DNA of 64,000 nucleotides, from assembly GCA_006384855.1 (NCBI GenBank), contig VCJN01000608.1, positions 62,001 to 126,000 of the forward strand, in the 5' to 3' direction. This stretch comes from Tetraselmis striata. Taxonomy: Eukaryota; Chlorophyta; Chlorodendrophyceae; Chlorodendrales; Chlorodendraceae. The position numbers were made by a program, and so were the translations under genes. A model generated the notes under the pieces. The model worked only from the letters and a program-made list of their open reading frames with translations. It was not told the DNA's origin and ran no database searches. Positions 1 to 9,175 of this stretch are shown piece by piece (the first letter of the stretch is position 1; the number at the start of each line of letters is the position of its first letter).

Positions 1-250
1 ACTTCCACCACCTTCGCCAGCCGCAGCTTCGCACGCCGTTCCGCCGACATACGAAACGCACGAATCCCCGCCCCCCCCCCCCCCCGCCCCCCCCCCGTCC
101 CCGCGTCATGTATAATATCTTCGAGGCGACTATGCGGGGCGCAGCATACACCGCGGCGTGGGTCGGCGGAGCGGCGGGCGGCGGGAGCCCTAATGGCCGG
201 GCAGTATCCACACCCACACCGGCACCGCCGCTCACCTGCCTCCGACGCGG

Positions 251-1036
251 ATGAATCGCCTCCCAAAGGAAACATGCCGGTTGGTGGTAAGCGCAGCAGG
301 CGTGGGGTGCCGGTGCCGGTACCTGTTCGACGGAGCTGTCGCGTCAGGAACCGCACCGCAACCGCAACCGCACCGCATGTGGAGAGACACATGGCGGTGC
401 CGGCCCCACCTATGTCTAGGGCCACCTCCTCACAGCACCCCGCCACGACGGCGTCGGCCACCGCCGACGGCGCCGTTGCGGGGGGGGGACGCCCTGCCAG
501 GCGACGATGATGCGCCTGGTGCGCCGCGTCAGGAGGCGGAGGAGGCCGTGGTTGAGGCGACAGATAGGGCTGAGGGGGTTGTCGAGGCGAGCGAGGCTGC
601 GCTCGCGCCACCCGCCCCGCAGCCACCTGCGGGACATGCCGACTTGCTCGTCGCCATGTTGACCGGAGCACTACGAGCAGTGGCGGGAGGCGGCCACATG
701 CACTATCATGTGCGTGTCCTGGCCGGACGCCCGTCATGCGTGTACTGCGGCCAACGGACGGACTGGGAGTGTTGCTGCGACGGGACCCCAGCTTGGTGCG
801 GCCCCAAGTACCCATGCATGGCGACCCATCAGCGGGCAGTCCCATGCCCGACCACGGCCGCGGTGAGGGCGGAGTTCCGCCATGTCAGGGACGTGTTCCA
901 CGACGCGACTCGCGCCGCCGTGTGTGAGGCTTCCGAGAAGGCACGCGCGGCTGGTAGGGTGCGCAGGGTGAGGCGGCGGACGGCCCGGGAGATGATGGAG
1001 AGCGAGACATGCCGTCAGTGTAGTCGGGCGCAATGA
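251..1036 (+). CDS. Zinc-ribbon protein encoded antisense within CACTA-like copy A
   Basis: A 261-residue ORF, Ala/Pro/Arg-rich in its N-terminal half. The distinctive part lies around residues 155-200: C-x2-C, then R-T-x-W-x-C, then P-x-W-C-G, then C-x3-H. This cysteine/histidine spacing resembles the C-terminal zinc ribbon of piggyBac-type transposases (Tnp_zf-ribbon_2), but no DDE core accompanies it. The tail is basic and helical. Homologues lie at 11080-11721 in copy B and 30487-31165 in copy C, both antisense to the BED ORF. The N-terminal frame differs between copies through small indels, so the true start is uncertain. A DNA-binding accessory protein of the transposon is a reasonable guess; the function is unknown. 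Confidence 0.55.
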   Translation: MNRLPKETCRLVVSAAGVGCRCRYLFDGAVASGTAPQPQPHRMWRDTWRCRPHLCLGPPPHSTPPRRRRPPPTAPLRGGDALPGDDDAPGAPRQEAEEAVVEATDRAEGVVEASEAALAPPAPQPPAGHADLLVAMLTGALRAVAGGGHMHYHVRVLAGRPSCVYCGQRTDWECCCDGTPAWCGPKYPCMATHQRAVPCPTTAAVRAEFRHVRDVFHDATRAAVCEASEKARAAGRVRRVRRRTAREMMESETCRQCSRAQ

Positions 1037-1059
1037 TATTGGGTGGGGCACACGGGCGT

Positions 1060-1680
1060 GTAACACTTGCACTTTGCGCGTATGGCTGGGTTACATCCAG
1101 GCGGCGTCACACTATGCAACCGGAAAGGCTGCGTTGCTACTGCAAACGATGCTACTCCTCACTCGGTAGCAACCGCTCCCCCGCCTATCCCACAGCCGCT
1201 GCCCCCCCCCCCCCCCCCCCCCTCGCGCACCGTCCTGCGACCTCGCGTGGATCCCCGCCACCAGCAGCTTGCACTTGCACTTTGCGCGTACTGCTGGGTT
1301 ACATCCAGGCGGCGTCACACTATGCAACCGGAAAGGCTGCGTTGCTACTGCAAACGATGCGACGCCTCACTCGGTAGCAACCGCTGCCCCGCCTATCCCA
1401 CAGCCGCTGCCCCCCCCCCCCCCCCCCCCCCCCCGCAGGATCCCCGCCACCAGCAGCCTTGCACTTGCACTTTGCGCGTACTGCTGGGTTACATGCATCC
1501 AGGCGGCGTCACACTATGCAACCGGAAAGGCTGCGTTGCTACTGCAAACGATGCGACGCCTCACTCGGTAGCAACCGCTGCCCCGCCTATCCCACAGCCG
1601 CTGCCCGCCCGCCCCCCCCCCCCCCCCCCTCGCGCACCGTCCTGCGACCTCGCGTGGATCCCCGCCACCAGCAGCTCGGG
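1060..1680. repeat. Three-unit internal tandem repeat, copy A
   Basis: About 190-215-bp units begin near 1063, 1272 and 1462. Each contains a conserved stretch from cacttgcactttgcgcg through a tract rich in aaccggaaaggctgcg and ends in a poly-C run of varying length followed by ctcgcgcaccgtcc or ccgcaggatcc. Copy B has three inverted units at 10520-11040; copy C keeps only one near 30320-30450. The array stays open in one frame across units, but the product is repetitive and I do not call it a gene. Confidence 0.85.
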
Positions 1681-1766
1681 GGCGTCGACGCCCAAGTCGG
1701 CAGCATTCGCGGAGGACATGTGGGCAGGGGCCATGAGAACAGCCACCTTGCGGATGCCCGGACCGT

Positions 1767-2600
1767 CTAGGAGGACAAGGGCCTCCTCCCCGCCGGAACC
1801 ACCGCCACCGCCCGGCACTCTCCACAAGTCCAAGCCCACGGCAGTGTGGGCTCGTTCCAGCGTCCACACCGTACACAATGCAGCCCTATGGGCCGCGCGC
1901 TGGCATGGCTATCGTCCGAGTCAGACCCCGGCGGGGGCGGCGGCGTGGCAAGGTAGAAGTGTTGAGCTCGCGCGACCATGGTGGTGTACTTGGCGTCTTC
2001 GCGCTCCGCCAGCAGGCATGCGGATAATCCTGTCGGCATTGCACTCCGGGCAGTGCTGGTCGGGGAGGTTTGCCCATCCGCTAGCCTTCCCGGGCGCCCC
2101 GCTGAACGCCACGCACCCCTTGGGCCACATGTGCCGGACATATCTGGATGTATCAGGCACCTGCATGCATCGGGAGGCGAGGAGCGTGAGGGGCCTGACA
2201 CCCCAAGACGCGCCGCGTCAAGCACGCACCAAGGCAGACATCCCGGCCGTACCCGCAGGAACTTCCGCTTCGCCTTGTGGCTGCGTGGCACGGCCATCCC
2301 ACCCCAGGTGAAGCCGGCGGGCATGATGTCATGCAGTATCTGCCAGTCGCTGTCAGCGGAGTTGTTAAAGTTCTTGCTCTTCACATGGGCCGAGCACTTC
2401 ATGACTGCAAACGTGAGGGCATTCGTGTCGGACCCCGGCACAGCAGCGGACTCCCACGCCCGGAGGTGCGCCGCCTCCTCCTCCTCCTCCTCATCGCTCG
2501 TCCACCCGGCGCCAGCCGCGTCCCTTATACCCCCCTCCCCCTTCCCAGCCCTCCTCTTCGGATTCACTGGACTGGTCATCGCCTTCAGGGACGGTTGCCA
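1767..2600 (-). pseudogene. TNP2-like transposase segment (present only in copy A)
   Basis: On the minus strand this region carries an acidic stretch with a run of glutamates, then S-D-S-D-W-Q-I-L-H-D-I-M. In a second frame (1921-2166) it carries H-M-W-P-K-G-C-V-A-F-S-G followed by H-C-P-E-C-N-A-D-R. The pattern P-x-G-C-x-A-F-x-G ... C-P-x-C-x-x-x-R recalls the N-terminal zinc motif of TNP2-type (CACTA/EnSpm) transposases. A further C-x2-C ... C-x2-C set lies near 1830-1900. Frames change between motifs, so this is either several exons or a decayed gene. Copies B and C diverge from A just after the Tudor-like ORF, at ccagtgaat, and lack this block. Family assignment is tentative. Confidence 0.4.
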
Positions 2601-2971
2601 AGCGAGCCTCCCCGTCCGCATCCACAGGGGAATGCTCCTGGGCAGCCGCCATAGCCTCCACAACCTGCCACGCCGACCGGGCGGGTGTGTGTGATTCCAT
2701 ACAACCGCAGGTGAGTGGTGCCACCAGCACACATGCCGGGCCCACTCACCTCTGAACGCAGAAGGTCCACAGTGTCACCGTCCTCGAAAACAGCGCGCCA
2801 CTGGGTCGCCCCGCCGTAGATCTCCAACACCCACTCGGTAACGACGCTGGTTATCACGCCGTAGTGCCATACTCCCCGGAACTTCTTGGCGATGACCTTC
2901 ATGTAGAAGTCACCGGGATCGCCTTCCCGTATCACGCCCTCATCGCGGGTTCCACGCCCGCCGGCGGACAC
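2585..2971 (-). CDS. Tudor/agenet-like ORF, copy A
   Basis: A 128-residue ORF whose core reads F-Y-M-K-V-I-A-K-K-F-R-G-V-W-H-Y-G-V-I-T, a short linker, then Y-G-G-x-x-Q-W-R-A-V-F-E-D-G-D-x-x-x-L-L. This is the pattern of small beta-barrel Tudor/agenet modules common in algal transposon proteins (K-F-x-G-V-x-x-G-V ... V-x-Y-E-D-G-D). After R-S-E the DNA reads GAG-gtgagt, an excellent splice donor, so the remaining 40 residues are probably intron. The ORF overlaps the end of the BED-like ORF by 40 bp in another frame, as in all three copies. It may be the next exon of the same transposase gene or a separately decoded frame. Confidence 0.55.
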   Translation of the reverse strand: MSAGGRGTRDEGVIREGDPGDFYMKVIAKKFRGVWHYGVITSVVTEWVLEIYGGATQWRAVFEDGDTVDLLRSEVSGPGMCAGGTTHLRLYGITHTRPVGVAGCGGYGGCPGAFPCGCGRGGSLGNRP

Positions 2972-3339
2972 GCAGGCGCGTCGATGTCCATAGCGTCTTC
3001 GCCAACGGGGTCCTCCCCCACGCCCATCACATCGTCCACCTTCGAGCCGCCGTCGTCCGAGACCGGCGCCGGCGGGCCGTTTCCGACGGCTGCAGCTACT
3101 ATTGCTGCCGCCCCTGCCGCTGCTGCTGCTGCTGCTGCTGCCGCCTCTGCTGCTTGTAATAAGGCGGCCTTGCGGTGCAACTTAGTCGCACGCTTCAACG
3201 AGTGGCTACAGTTCGGGTATTTTAGGAAGTGCCGCTCTCGCGCCGTCTTGTCACTATTGCCCGTCACCCACCCCCGGCAGTGCTTGCATGTGTACACGCC
3301 ATCCTTCGACACACTCGATATCCATCCCTTTGCCGGCAT
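2932..3339 (-). CDS. BED-like zinc-finger ORF, copy A
   Basis: A 135-residue ORF taken from the Met of M-P-A-K-G-W, the start conserved in B and C; the frame is open further upstream through a poly-proline run. Residues about 10-45 carry Y-T-C-K-H-C, then R-E-R-H-F-L-K, then N-C-S-H, the C-x2-C ... H ... C/H layout of BED-type fingers found in transposases. An alanine-rich stretch (a trinucleotide run) and an acidic tail with D-D-V-M-G-V-G-E-D follow. It is probably the DNA-binding N-terminus of the element's transposase. The equivalents are 8325-8732 and 28120-28527. Confidence 0.6.
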   Translation of the reverse strand: MPAKGWISSVSKDGVYTCKHCRGWVTGNSDKTARERHFLKYPNCSHSLKRATKLHRKAALLQAAEAAAAAAAAAAGAAAIVAAAVGNGPPAPVSDDGGSKVDDVMGVGEDPVGEDAMDIDAPACPPAGVEPAMRA

Positions 3340-3559
3340 GCCTGCTGCCGCGCGTGGGGGGCCGGGGGGGGGGGGGGGGGGGCTTGAGAGTTGGGGTGGA
3401 TGTAACCCACCACCGCCGCGCAACACAGATGCGAGTGCGCGGCTGTCCGCGCTTGATTCAGCGGTGAGCGGCGGTGACCGTGAGGCGACCCCGTACTTCA
3501 TGCGCGTGCTGGGGCGTTACACAATCATCAGCAGTTAAGGCGGCTGCATTAAAACGCGC

Positions 3560-3960
3560 ACCTACGAACACCACCTACCGCCTACCACCTACCGTACCAC
3601 CTACATCCGCCCTCAACTCCGCCCGTCGTGCCGCACATCGCCGCACACCGCGGGGTCCGCCTGTACTTAGCCCGGGTGCTCCGCTCGGCGCGCGACACGC
3701 GAGCCCGCGTGCGCATATCAATTTGATGAAATTCTCGAAACGAGAAAGTACTTTACAGGTCGCGCGAGATAGTCGTCGCTACTCGGTATGAAATCTCACA
3801 CCAGCGATGTGCAGCGATGTGCAGCGATGTGCGGCGATGTGCAGCGAGTACGTGTAGCCGCCTGTACTTAGCCCGGGTGCTCCGCGTCGGCGCGCGACAC
3901 GCGAGCCCGCGTGCGCATATCAATTTGATGAAATTATGGAAACGAGAAATTCATGTAGTA
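3560..3960. repeat. Subterminal repeats of copy A
   Basis: 3565-3605 holds closely spaced ccacctac motifs (GTAGGTGGT on the minus strand), also present in B (8060-8112) and C (27855-27910). A block of about 75 bp, from cctgtacttagcccgggtgc to the gcatatcaatttgatgaaatt segment, occurs twice (about 3660-3731 and 3861-3937); B and C have it once. Short tandem gcagcgatgtgcagcgatgt units lie between. Such subterminal arrays are typical binding sites of CACTA accessory proteins; that role is inferred here. Confidence 0.7.
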
Positions 3961-4075
3961 CTTTACACGTCGCGCGCAATAGTCGTCGCTACTGTACTCG
4001 GTATGAAATCCACGTCCCTCGTCCGTCCCGTATCGTCCCCGTATGTCGTCGTTTGTCACCAGTAGAGGACATTTA

Positions 4076-4098
4076 CGTCACATTTGAATCTCACAGTG
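4076..4098 (-). repeat. Terminal inverted repeat, copy A
   Basis: The minus strand starts CACTGTGAGATTCAAATGTG. It differs by one base from the left terminus of B (7719) and C (27515). The next base outward is t (4099). Confidence 0.85.
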
Positions 4099-5194
4099 TA
4101 TGACGCGTCCGCTCATGCTCATTCCGCACCCTCTTATGTTGCCGCTTCCACCTCACATTTGTTGTAGTGGACTCTTCCTATTAGCTTTTCGGGTGATTTC
4201 CTGATTGCCTTCGGCAGCTAGCTCATGTAATTATATATATGCATGTGGTGGGAGCTTTAAACTGTAAATTAGTACATTTTCCGTCTTCAGTGGCGAATGA
4301 GGCGCTTGCTTGGTTTTTCTTGCAATTACAAGTGTAGTACCAAGGTACATATCACGCGGTTCGGCGGGCGGTGCTGATATGATGATGATATATTTGAAGA
4401 ACGCACGTGCATATTGTAACACTTGCCAAAATATGATAAGAGTGGCGTGACAACCCCCGCTCATCACAGCGCGACGCGGCGTACACGCCGTGGAAGATTA
4501 AACGCCGCCGGGCCAAGTATATTCCTGTATTTAAAAGCAACGGATAGACGACGCACGGGAGCTGTCGGAAACAACGATTGGAGCGTTACGCACGACCATG
4601 CACGGGAACGAGAGGAGCAGGGAGTGGGTCGAAGGGCTATGCATAGCCGCGCACAGATGAATATGTAGCGGGGCGCAATAAGACAGACTAGACATAAGTG
4701 CGACGTGACACCCAACTCTAGCTTCATCCCTGCTGCCACGGCACGCTACGTCACAACCCCTTATTATGTTTTTCTCTTAAAACTATCAGGTATCAGCTAC
4801 CATGGCCGGAAAGGAGGACATGCCGGAGGGGGAGCTCGCACCTGTTGGAGACGTGGCCCCGCCCAAGCCGAAGAGAGGGGCATAAACATGTATGTCAACC
4901 TGACCACTAGCTTCGACGAGGGCGGGCGGCACCTGGCAAGCTACGGGAGGGAGTATCGCGCCGTAGGCATCCACCATGGTAGGCCCACTTCGGTCACTAG
5001 AATTCCCGCACGCGGAAACCACGCGTTCACGCAGCGGGCCATAGCTCTTGTAGGATAATCTAGCTCTCCGCCGTCACGGCTCGTGCTTCCAACGCTATGC
5101 ACTGACGAGCGGCATTGCGTACCGATCGATAGCTCGGCGCAATTAGCACGCAGAAACGGCCAATGGGACCATCTTATCACATCTCAGCTCCCAC
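4099..5194. other. Intergenic, no recognisable gene
   Basis: Lower-GC DNA between copy A and an LTR-like repeat. Only short unsupported frames are present. I see no RNA gene, conserved motif or repeat shared with the rest of the window. Confidence 0.6.
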
Positions 5195-5905
5195 ACGCGC
5201 TAGAACATTCGCATTGCGGGGGGTGTAGTGGGGCCCGGTTAGCCCGGTGAATCCCCGTAGAGCCCGGTGACGACTGTAATACAGCTAGTATTGGTGCAAG
5301 GCCCGCCTACTAGATCATAAGGCAAGTGATATTCGGTAACTAATCGTATCCCGACGACGCGCGCACGCATGCTTGTCCGCAACCGCGCCATCCGCGCCGT
5401 CGACTTGCTGGGGCTTTCGCAGTATTTTGCAGTATGTGCGAAGTCCACCCGATACTAAAGATGACGGGAGGCGGTACTCGTATCGCTACTACGTTCGCCA
5501 ATCGTCGGTCGTTCATAGTCATCGTCTGTGACGCCCGCCCATCTCACTACCGTAGCAACAACCGTGAGAGCACCCTAGTCCCTTCTCCACCTTAAGCCCC
5601 ACCTTAAGCCCCTCGCGCCGGATGCGCACCTCAGATGTTCGGCGGACGGTTGCGCTCTGCAGAAAACCATTTGCTACACGCTAAATGATGCGACGTACGG
5701 TCTCCTGTGATTTGGGTGGTTAACAAGTGCGAAAAAGTGCTACCCAGAGTTCTCGCGTGTGGCGACGAGGCAACGACTACGGCTGTCGATCGTGTGCTTG
5801 CTCTGTGGTGCATGATGTGATGCAGTAATGGAGCCCTACACGGAGCCGGTGGCAACCAAGTCCGTGGAGTAGAGACAACACAAGCGCCAGTGGACTAGTA
5901 GGCTC
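5195..5905 (+). repeat. LTR-like dispersed repeat, inverted relative to 52885-53625
   Basis: Matches the reverse complement of 52885-53625 over about 700 bp with scattered differences. Landmarks: cggggggtgta near 5218 against tacaccccccgcga-type sequence near 53570; gtgcaaggcccgcc near 5294; gatgacggg near 5460; gccgaacat-type sequence near 5640; ccgtggagtag near 5862. The partner lies just beyond the 3' end of the decayed copia ORFs, so this is plausibly a solo LTR of that family. Confidence 0.6.
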
Positions 5906-7349
5906 ATGAAGGTTCTTTGCGACGGCACGACGCATGAGTGGGGGCGTCGCGGTAAGGGAACGCGCGATTAGCTGCTTACACTACCGCTCGTCGAGTGAGC
6001 GACATTGCCCGTAGCACCCTAAGGACCAGCCCCTCAGCCACGACTCATGGCATCGATTTGGGCAACAACCGTCGCCACGCACGTGCTGGCGGCTCTCAGC
6101 GAGTTGGTGAGTCATGGGCACTTAGCAGCCCCGGGCACTTGGCGCTGGGAGTGGGAGCCGAGCTACGAGCCGGGAGTCAGTCGCTTCCGATACTTGGGCC
6201 ACCTCGCCCCCCTAAGTCGGCTGCACGTGGTTTTAGCAATTGTCATCCATATCAGTAAAGTCCATACCATCCAGATATTCCGCGCCGCCGCGCAAAAATC
6301 CATTGCCTTCGCAATACACATGTGGCCGTCGATTCTGTATCGGTTTCATAGAGATCGGACGGTGCTGATGGAGGCAGCAAGCTTTACCGTGAATACGAGT
6401 ACAACCATAGCGGCATGTTCATTGGACAATGACTCCACGCGGGACTGTATGTAGTTGATCGGGTCATCACCCCGCAATACTTTGTCCATTTTACATCGTC
6501 GCACGGAGCGCTTTCATATTTCGCGTTGACCCGCAAACTCGGTCACAATTAGAGCAATATGTCGCATCGCCATGCGGGTAGCACCGTACACTATACCCCT
6601 CCACATAAGTCCTAGGCCCCTTTCTCGCCGAATCCGAGCTTACGAATAGTAGGGCAAATGAATCTAGGGTTTATAACCTGAAATCCTGGAAAATATGCAC
6701 ATTTATGCTCAGCCGTTACCACCATAGGGTGTAAGCAACCCCTTTGGCCCTAACAAGTGCCCTACATGAGTGGCACTTGCGCCACACTGACCGTTTCCAA
6801 TACCCCCACAACAACGGGGGTTGGTGCCCCGCACGTCTCGCCGCGCATGCATAGTAGACCATTGCACGGTGGGATGCCCATGGGTGGGTGCAAAAGCATG
6901 TCAGCAAAGAGGCTAGGGTATTTTTGCTCGGGGTGGGGCCATATTGGCGTGCGCATGTGCACGATGTGGCGTGATACCGTCGCCACTGCAATGCCGCCTT
7001 GTGGTGCAGCTCTCAAACTCGCGATATCGCTCAGTGCGTTGCAAGGAAACGTTGTCAAAAAAGTTTCATATAAATGCTAATAAAAAGGGAAACGTTATTA
7101 GGTTCATGATGAACCCGGTTCACCACAGTATATTACGTGTTATTCAAAAATCAGTACTTTTGACTGATGTTCCCGGCGCATACGCGGCGTGTAGCTCGCG
7201 CGCGATGCCGCCGCGCGACGGTCGGCTCGGTGGAGACGTCGCCATCATGCCGGTGTCCTGCTACTACCGTTTGACATAGACCACGATAGCGCATCCGTTG
7301 ATCAGGACGACACTCTTGCCTACCCCCTACGCGCGTGCCCGCTGCGTGA
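5906..7349. other. Intergenic, one 30-bp inverted-repeat arm only
   Basis: No supported gene. 7095-7124 is a 30-bp arm whose exact reverse complement is at 24883-24912. A short minus-strand frame near 6716-6991 has several cysteines but no recognisable motif. Confidence 0.5.
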
Positions 7350-7718
7350 GTGGGTTCCGATTGTGGCCTTCATCATGGCCCAAGACTCGGATCGTCCCAG
7401 CGGGCAGTGTGCGTACCCGGCGTGCCGCCATCCCGAGCGACCGTTGTGCCGTTTGTGCGTGACTTGCCAGTTACCGGCGCACCATATATGCCAGAGGGCT
7501 TTCGAGGCGGTACACAACTTCGAAAACACGTCCATACCTCTTTGCTGCACTCGCTACGGTTTGGAGAAGAGCATACCGATGCCGGCAGGCGTTCCTCAGC
7601 AGGCTAACCTCTTTCAATTCCAAGGACATCAAGAATATCGGTGGCATGCCCAAGGGTGGGACACATGATTCGCACACTCTGATATCCACCCTGCTAGCAA
7701 GTGACATGGCGACCAGCG
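7350..7718 (+). pseudogene. Cysteine-rich ORF interrupted by copy B
   Basis: One frame (7363-7668, 101 aa) has a dense Cys/His cluster: C-x4-C-x6-C-x2-C-x2-C-x4-H-H-x2-C, a PHD-like or transposon-type zinc finger. A second frame covering about 7545-7718 reads A-F-L-S-R-L-T-S-F-N-S-K-D-I-K-N-I-G-G and stays open to the transposon boundary. It continues without a stop on the far side from 22302 (V-G-G-G-L-H-S-G-L-Q-E-Q) to a stop at 22510. So copy B landed in a coding-like sequence that also carries a frameshift. Family unknown. Confidence 0.4.
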
Positions 7719-7741
7719 CACTGTGAGATTCAGATGTGACG
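7719..7741 (+). repeat. Left terminal inverted repeat, copy B
   Basis: CACTGTGAGATTCAGATGTG followed by acg. Inverse match to 22279-22301. Confidence 0.85.
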
Positions 7742-8059
7742 TAAATGTGCCCTACTGGTGACGAACGACGACATACGGGGACGATACGGGACGGACGAGG
7801 GACGTGGATTTCATACCCAGTAGCGACGACTATCGCGCGCGACCTGTAAAGTACTATATGAATTTCTCGTTTCCATAATTTCATCAAATTGATATGCGCA
7901 CGCGGGCTCGCGTGTCGCCCGCCGATGCGGAGCACCCGGGCTAAGTACAGGCGGATGTACGCACTCATTGCACATCGCCGCACATCGCTGACCGCACATC
8001 GCTGACCGCTGACCCCGCGGTGTGCGGCGATGTGCGGCACGACGGGCGGAGGTGTGGGC

Positions 8060-8112
8060 GGATGTAGGTGGTACGGTAGGTGGTAGGCGGTAGGTGGTGT
8101 TCGTAGGTGCGC
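8060..8112 (+). repeat. Subterminal GTAGGTGGT array, copy B
   Basis: Four or more spaced gtaggtggt or ggtaggcggt motifs in 50 bp, preceded by cacatcgctgaccg tandem units around 7970-8015. Conserved at 27855-27910 (C) and 3565-3605 (A). Confidence 0.65.
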
Positions 8113-8324
8113 GTTTTAATGCAGCCGCCCTAACTGCTGATGATTGTGTAACGCCCCAGCACGCGCATGAAGTACGGGGTCGCCTCACGGTCACCGCCGC
8201 TCACCGTTGAATCAAGCGCGGACAGCCGCGCACTCGCATCTGTGTTGCCTGCCGGTGGTGGGTTACATCCACCCCAACTCTCAACCCCCCCCTCCCCCCC
8301 CGCCCCCCGCGCGCGGCAGCAGGC

Positions 8325-8732
8325 ATGCCGGCAAAGGGATGGATAGCGAGTGTGTCGAAGGATGGCGTGTACACATGCAAGCACTGCCACGGCATCGTGA
8401 CGGGCAGTAGTGAAAGGACGGCGCGAGAGCGGCACTTCCTAAAATTCCCGAACTGTAGCCACTCGTTGAAGCGTGCGGCTAAGTTGCGCCGCAAGGCCGC
8501 CTTATCACAAGCAGCAGCAGCAGGGGCGGCAGCAGCAGCAGCAGCAACAACATGGGCGGCAGCAGGAGTAGCTGCAGGGAGCTGCAGCCCGCCGGCGCCG
8601 GTCTCGGACGACGGCGGCTCGAAGGTGGACGATGTGATGGGCGTGGGGGAGGACCCCGTTGGCGAAGACGCTATGGACATCGACGCGCCTGCGTGGCCGC
8701 CGGCGGGCGTCGAACCCGCGATGAGGGCGTGA
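8325..8732 (+). CDS. BED-like zinc-finger ORF, copy B
   Basis: 135 aa, same length as in A and C. The finger is Y-T-C-K-H-C-H-G ... E-R-H-F-L-K-F-P-N-C-S-H, followed by an Ala-rich run encoded by gcagcagca repeats and an acidic C-terminus. The Met is chosen because it is the first shared by all three copies and lies just after a poly-C run of variable length. The stop overlaps the Tudor-like frame downstream (-1 relative to this one). Presumed DNA-binding part of the transposase. Confidence 0.6.
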   Translation: MPAKGWIASVSKDGVYTCKHCHGIVTGSSERTARERHFLKFPNCSHSLKRAAKLRRKAALSQAAAAGAAAAAAATTWAAAGVAAGSCSPPAPVSDDGGSKVDDVMGVGEDPVGEDAMDIDAPAWPPAGVEPAMRA

Positions 8733-9079
8733 TATGGAAAGGTGATCCCGGCGACTTCTACATGAAGGTCATCGCAAAGAAGTTCCGGGGAGTATGGCAC
8801 TACGGCGTGATAACCGGCGTCGTTACCGAGTGGGTGTTGGAGGACTACGGCGGGGCGACCCAGTGGCGCGCTGTTTTCGAGGACGGGGACATTGTGGGCC
8901 TTCTGCGTTCAGAGGTGAGTGGGCCCGGCATGCGTGCTGGTGGCACCACTCAACTGCGGTTGTATGGAATCACACGCACCCGCCCGGTCGGCGTGGCAGG
9001 TTGTGGAGGCTATGGCGGCTGCCCAGGAGCACCCCCCTGTGGATGCGGACAGGGAGGCTCGCTTGGTAACCGTCCATGA
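8552..9079 (+). CDS. Tudor/agenet-like ORF, copy B
   Basis: The informative part is 8730-8911: D-F-Y-M-K-V-I-A-K-K-F-R-G-V-W-H-Y-G-V-I-T, then E-D-Y-G-G-A-T-Q-W-R-A-V-F-E-D-G-D-I-V. Residues before this are translated from the overlapping BED frame and are unlikely to be real. The DNA after R-S-E is GAG-gtgagt, a strong splice donor at about 8911, so the Gly-rich tail is probably intronic. The frame is nearly identical in C (28347-28874). Confidence 0.5.
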   Translation: MGGSRSSCRELQPAGAGLGRRRLEGGRCDGRGGGPRWRRRYGHRRACVAAGGRRTRDEGVIWKGDPGDFYMKVIAKKFRGVWHYGVITGVVTEWVLEDYGGATQWRAVFEDGDIVGLLRSEVSGPGMRAGGTTQLRLYGITRTRPVGVAGCGGYGGCPGAPPCGCGQGGSLGNRP

Positions 9080-9175
9080 AGGCGATGACTTGTCCAGTGA
9101 ATCACGCACCTTGCCCGGCGTGCGTTCAACACAACCCGGCTGGCGGAGGCCAAGCAGAACACTGGCTGCCATGGC

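Larger units (their letters stand above)
1..4098 (-). mobile_element. CACTA-like DNA transposon, copy A (truncated by window start)
   Basis: Inverted copy of the family seen again as copies B and C. Its outer end is at 4098, where the minus strand begins CACTGTGAGATTC, matching the termini of B and C. Position 1 corresponds to about 12067 in copy B read in reverse, so the remainder lies outside the window. Reading inward on the minus strand: subterminal motif arrays, BED-like ORF, Tudor-like ORF, a segment with TNP2-like zinc motifs absent from B and C, a three-unit tandem repeat, then a zinc-ribbon ORF on the opposite (window plus) strand. The CACTA/EnSpm assignment rests on the CACTG terminus, the 3-bp duplication of copy C and the zinc motifs. 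It is inference, because no complete transposase is visible. Confidence 0.7.

Noticed and set aside
1067-2311. A 414-codon plus-strand frame across the copy A repeat array
   Set aside because: It consists of in-frame tandem repeats, poly-Pro from poly-C, and antisense of the transposase-like segment; no independent support.
2491-2745. Extended tail of the Tudor-like frame as coding
   Set aside because: Lies beyond a strong GT splice donor and is Gly/Pro-rich; more likely intron.
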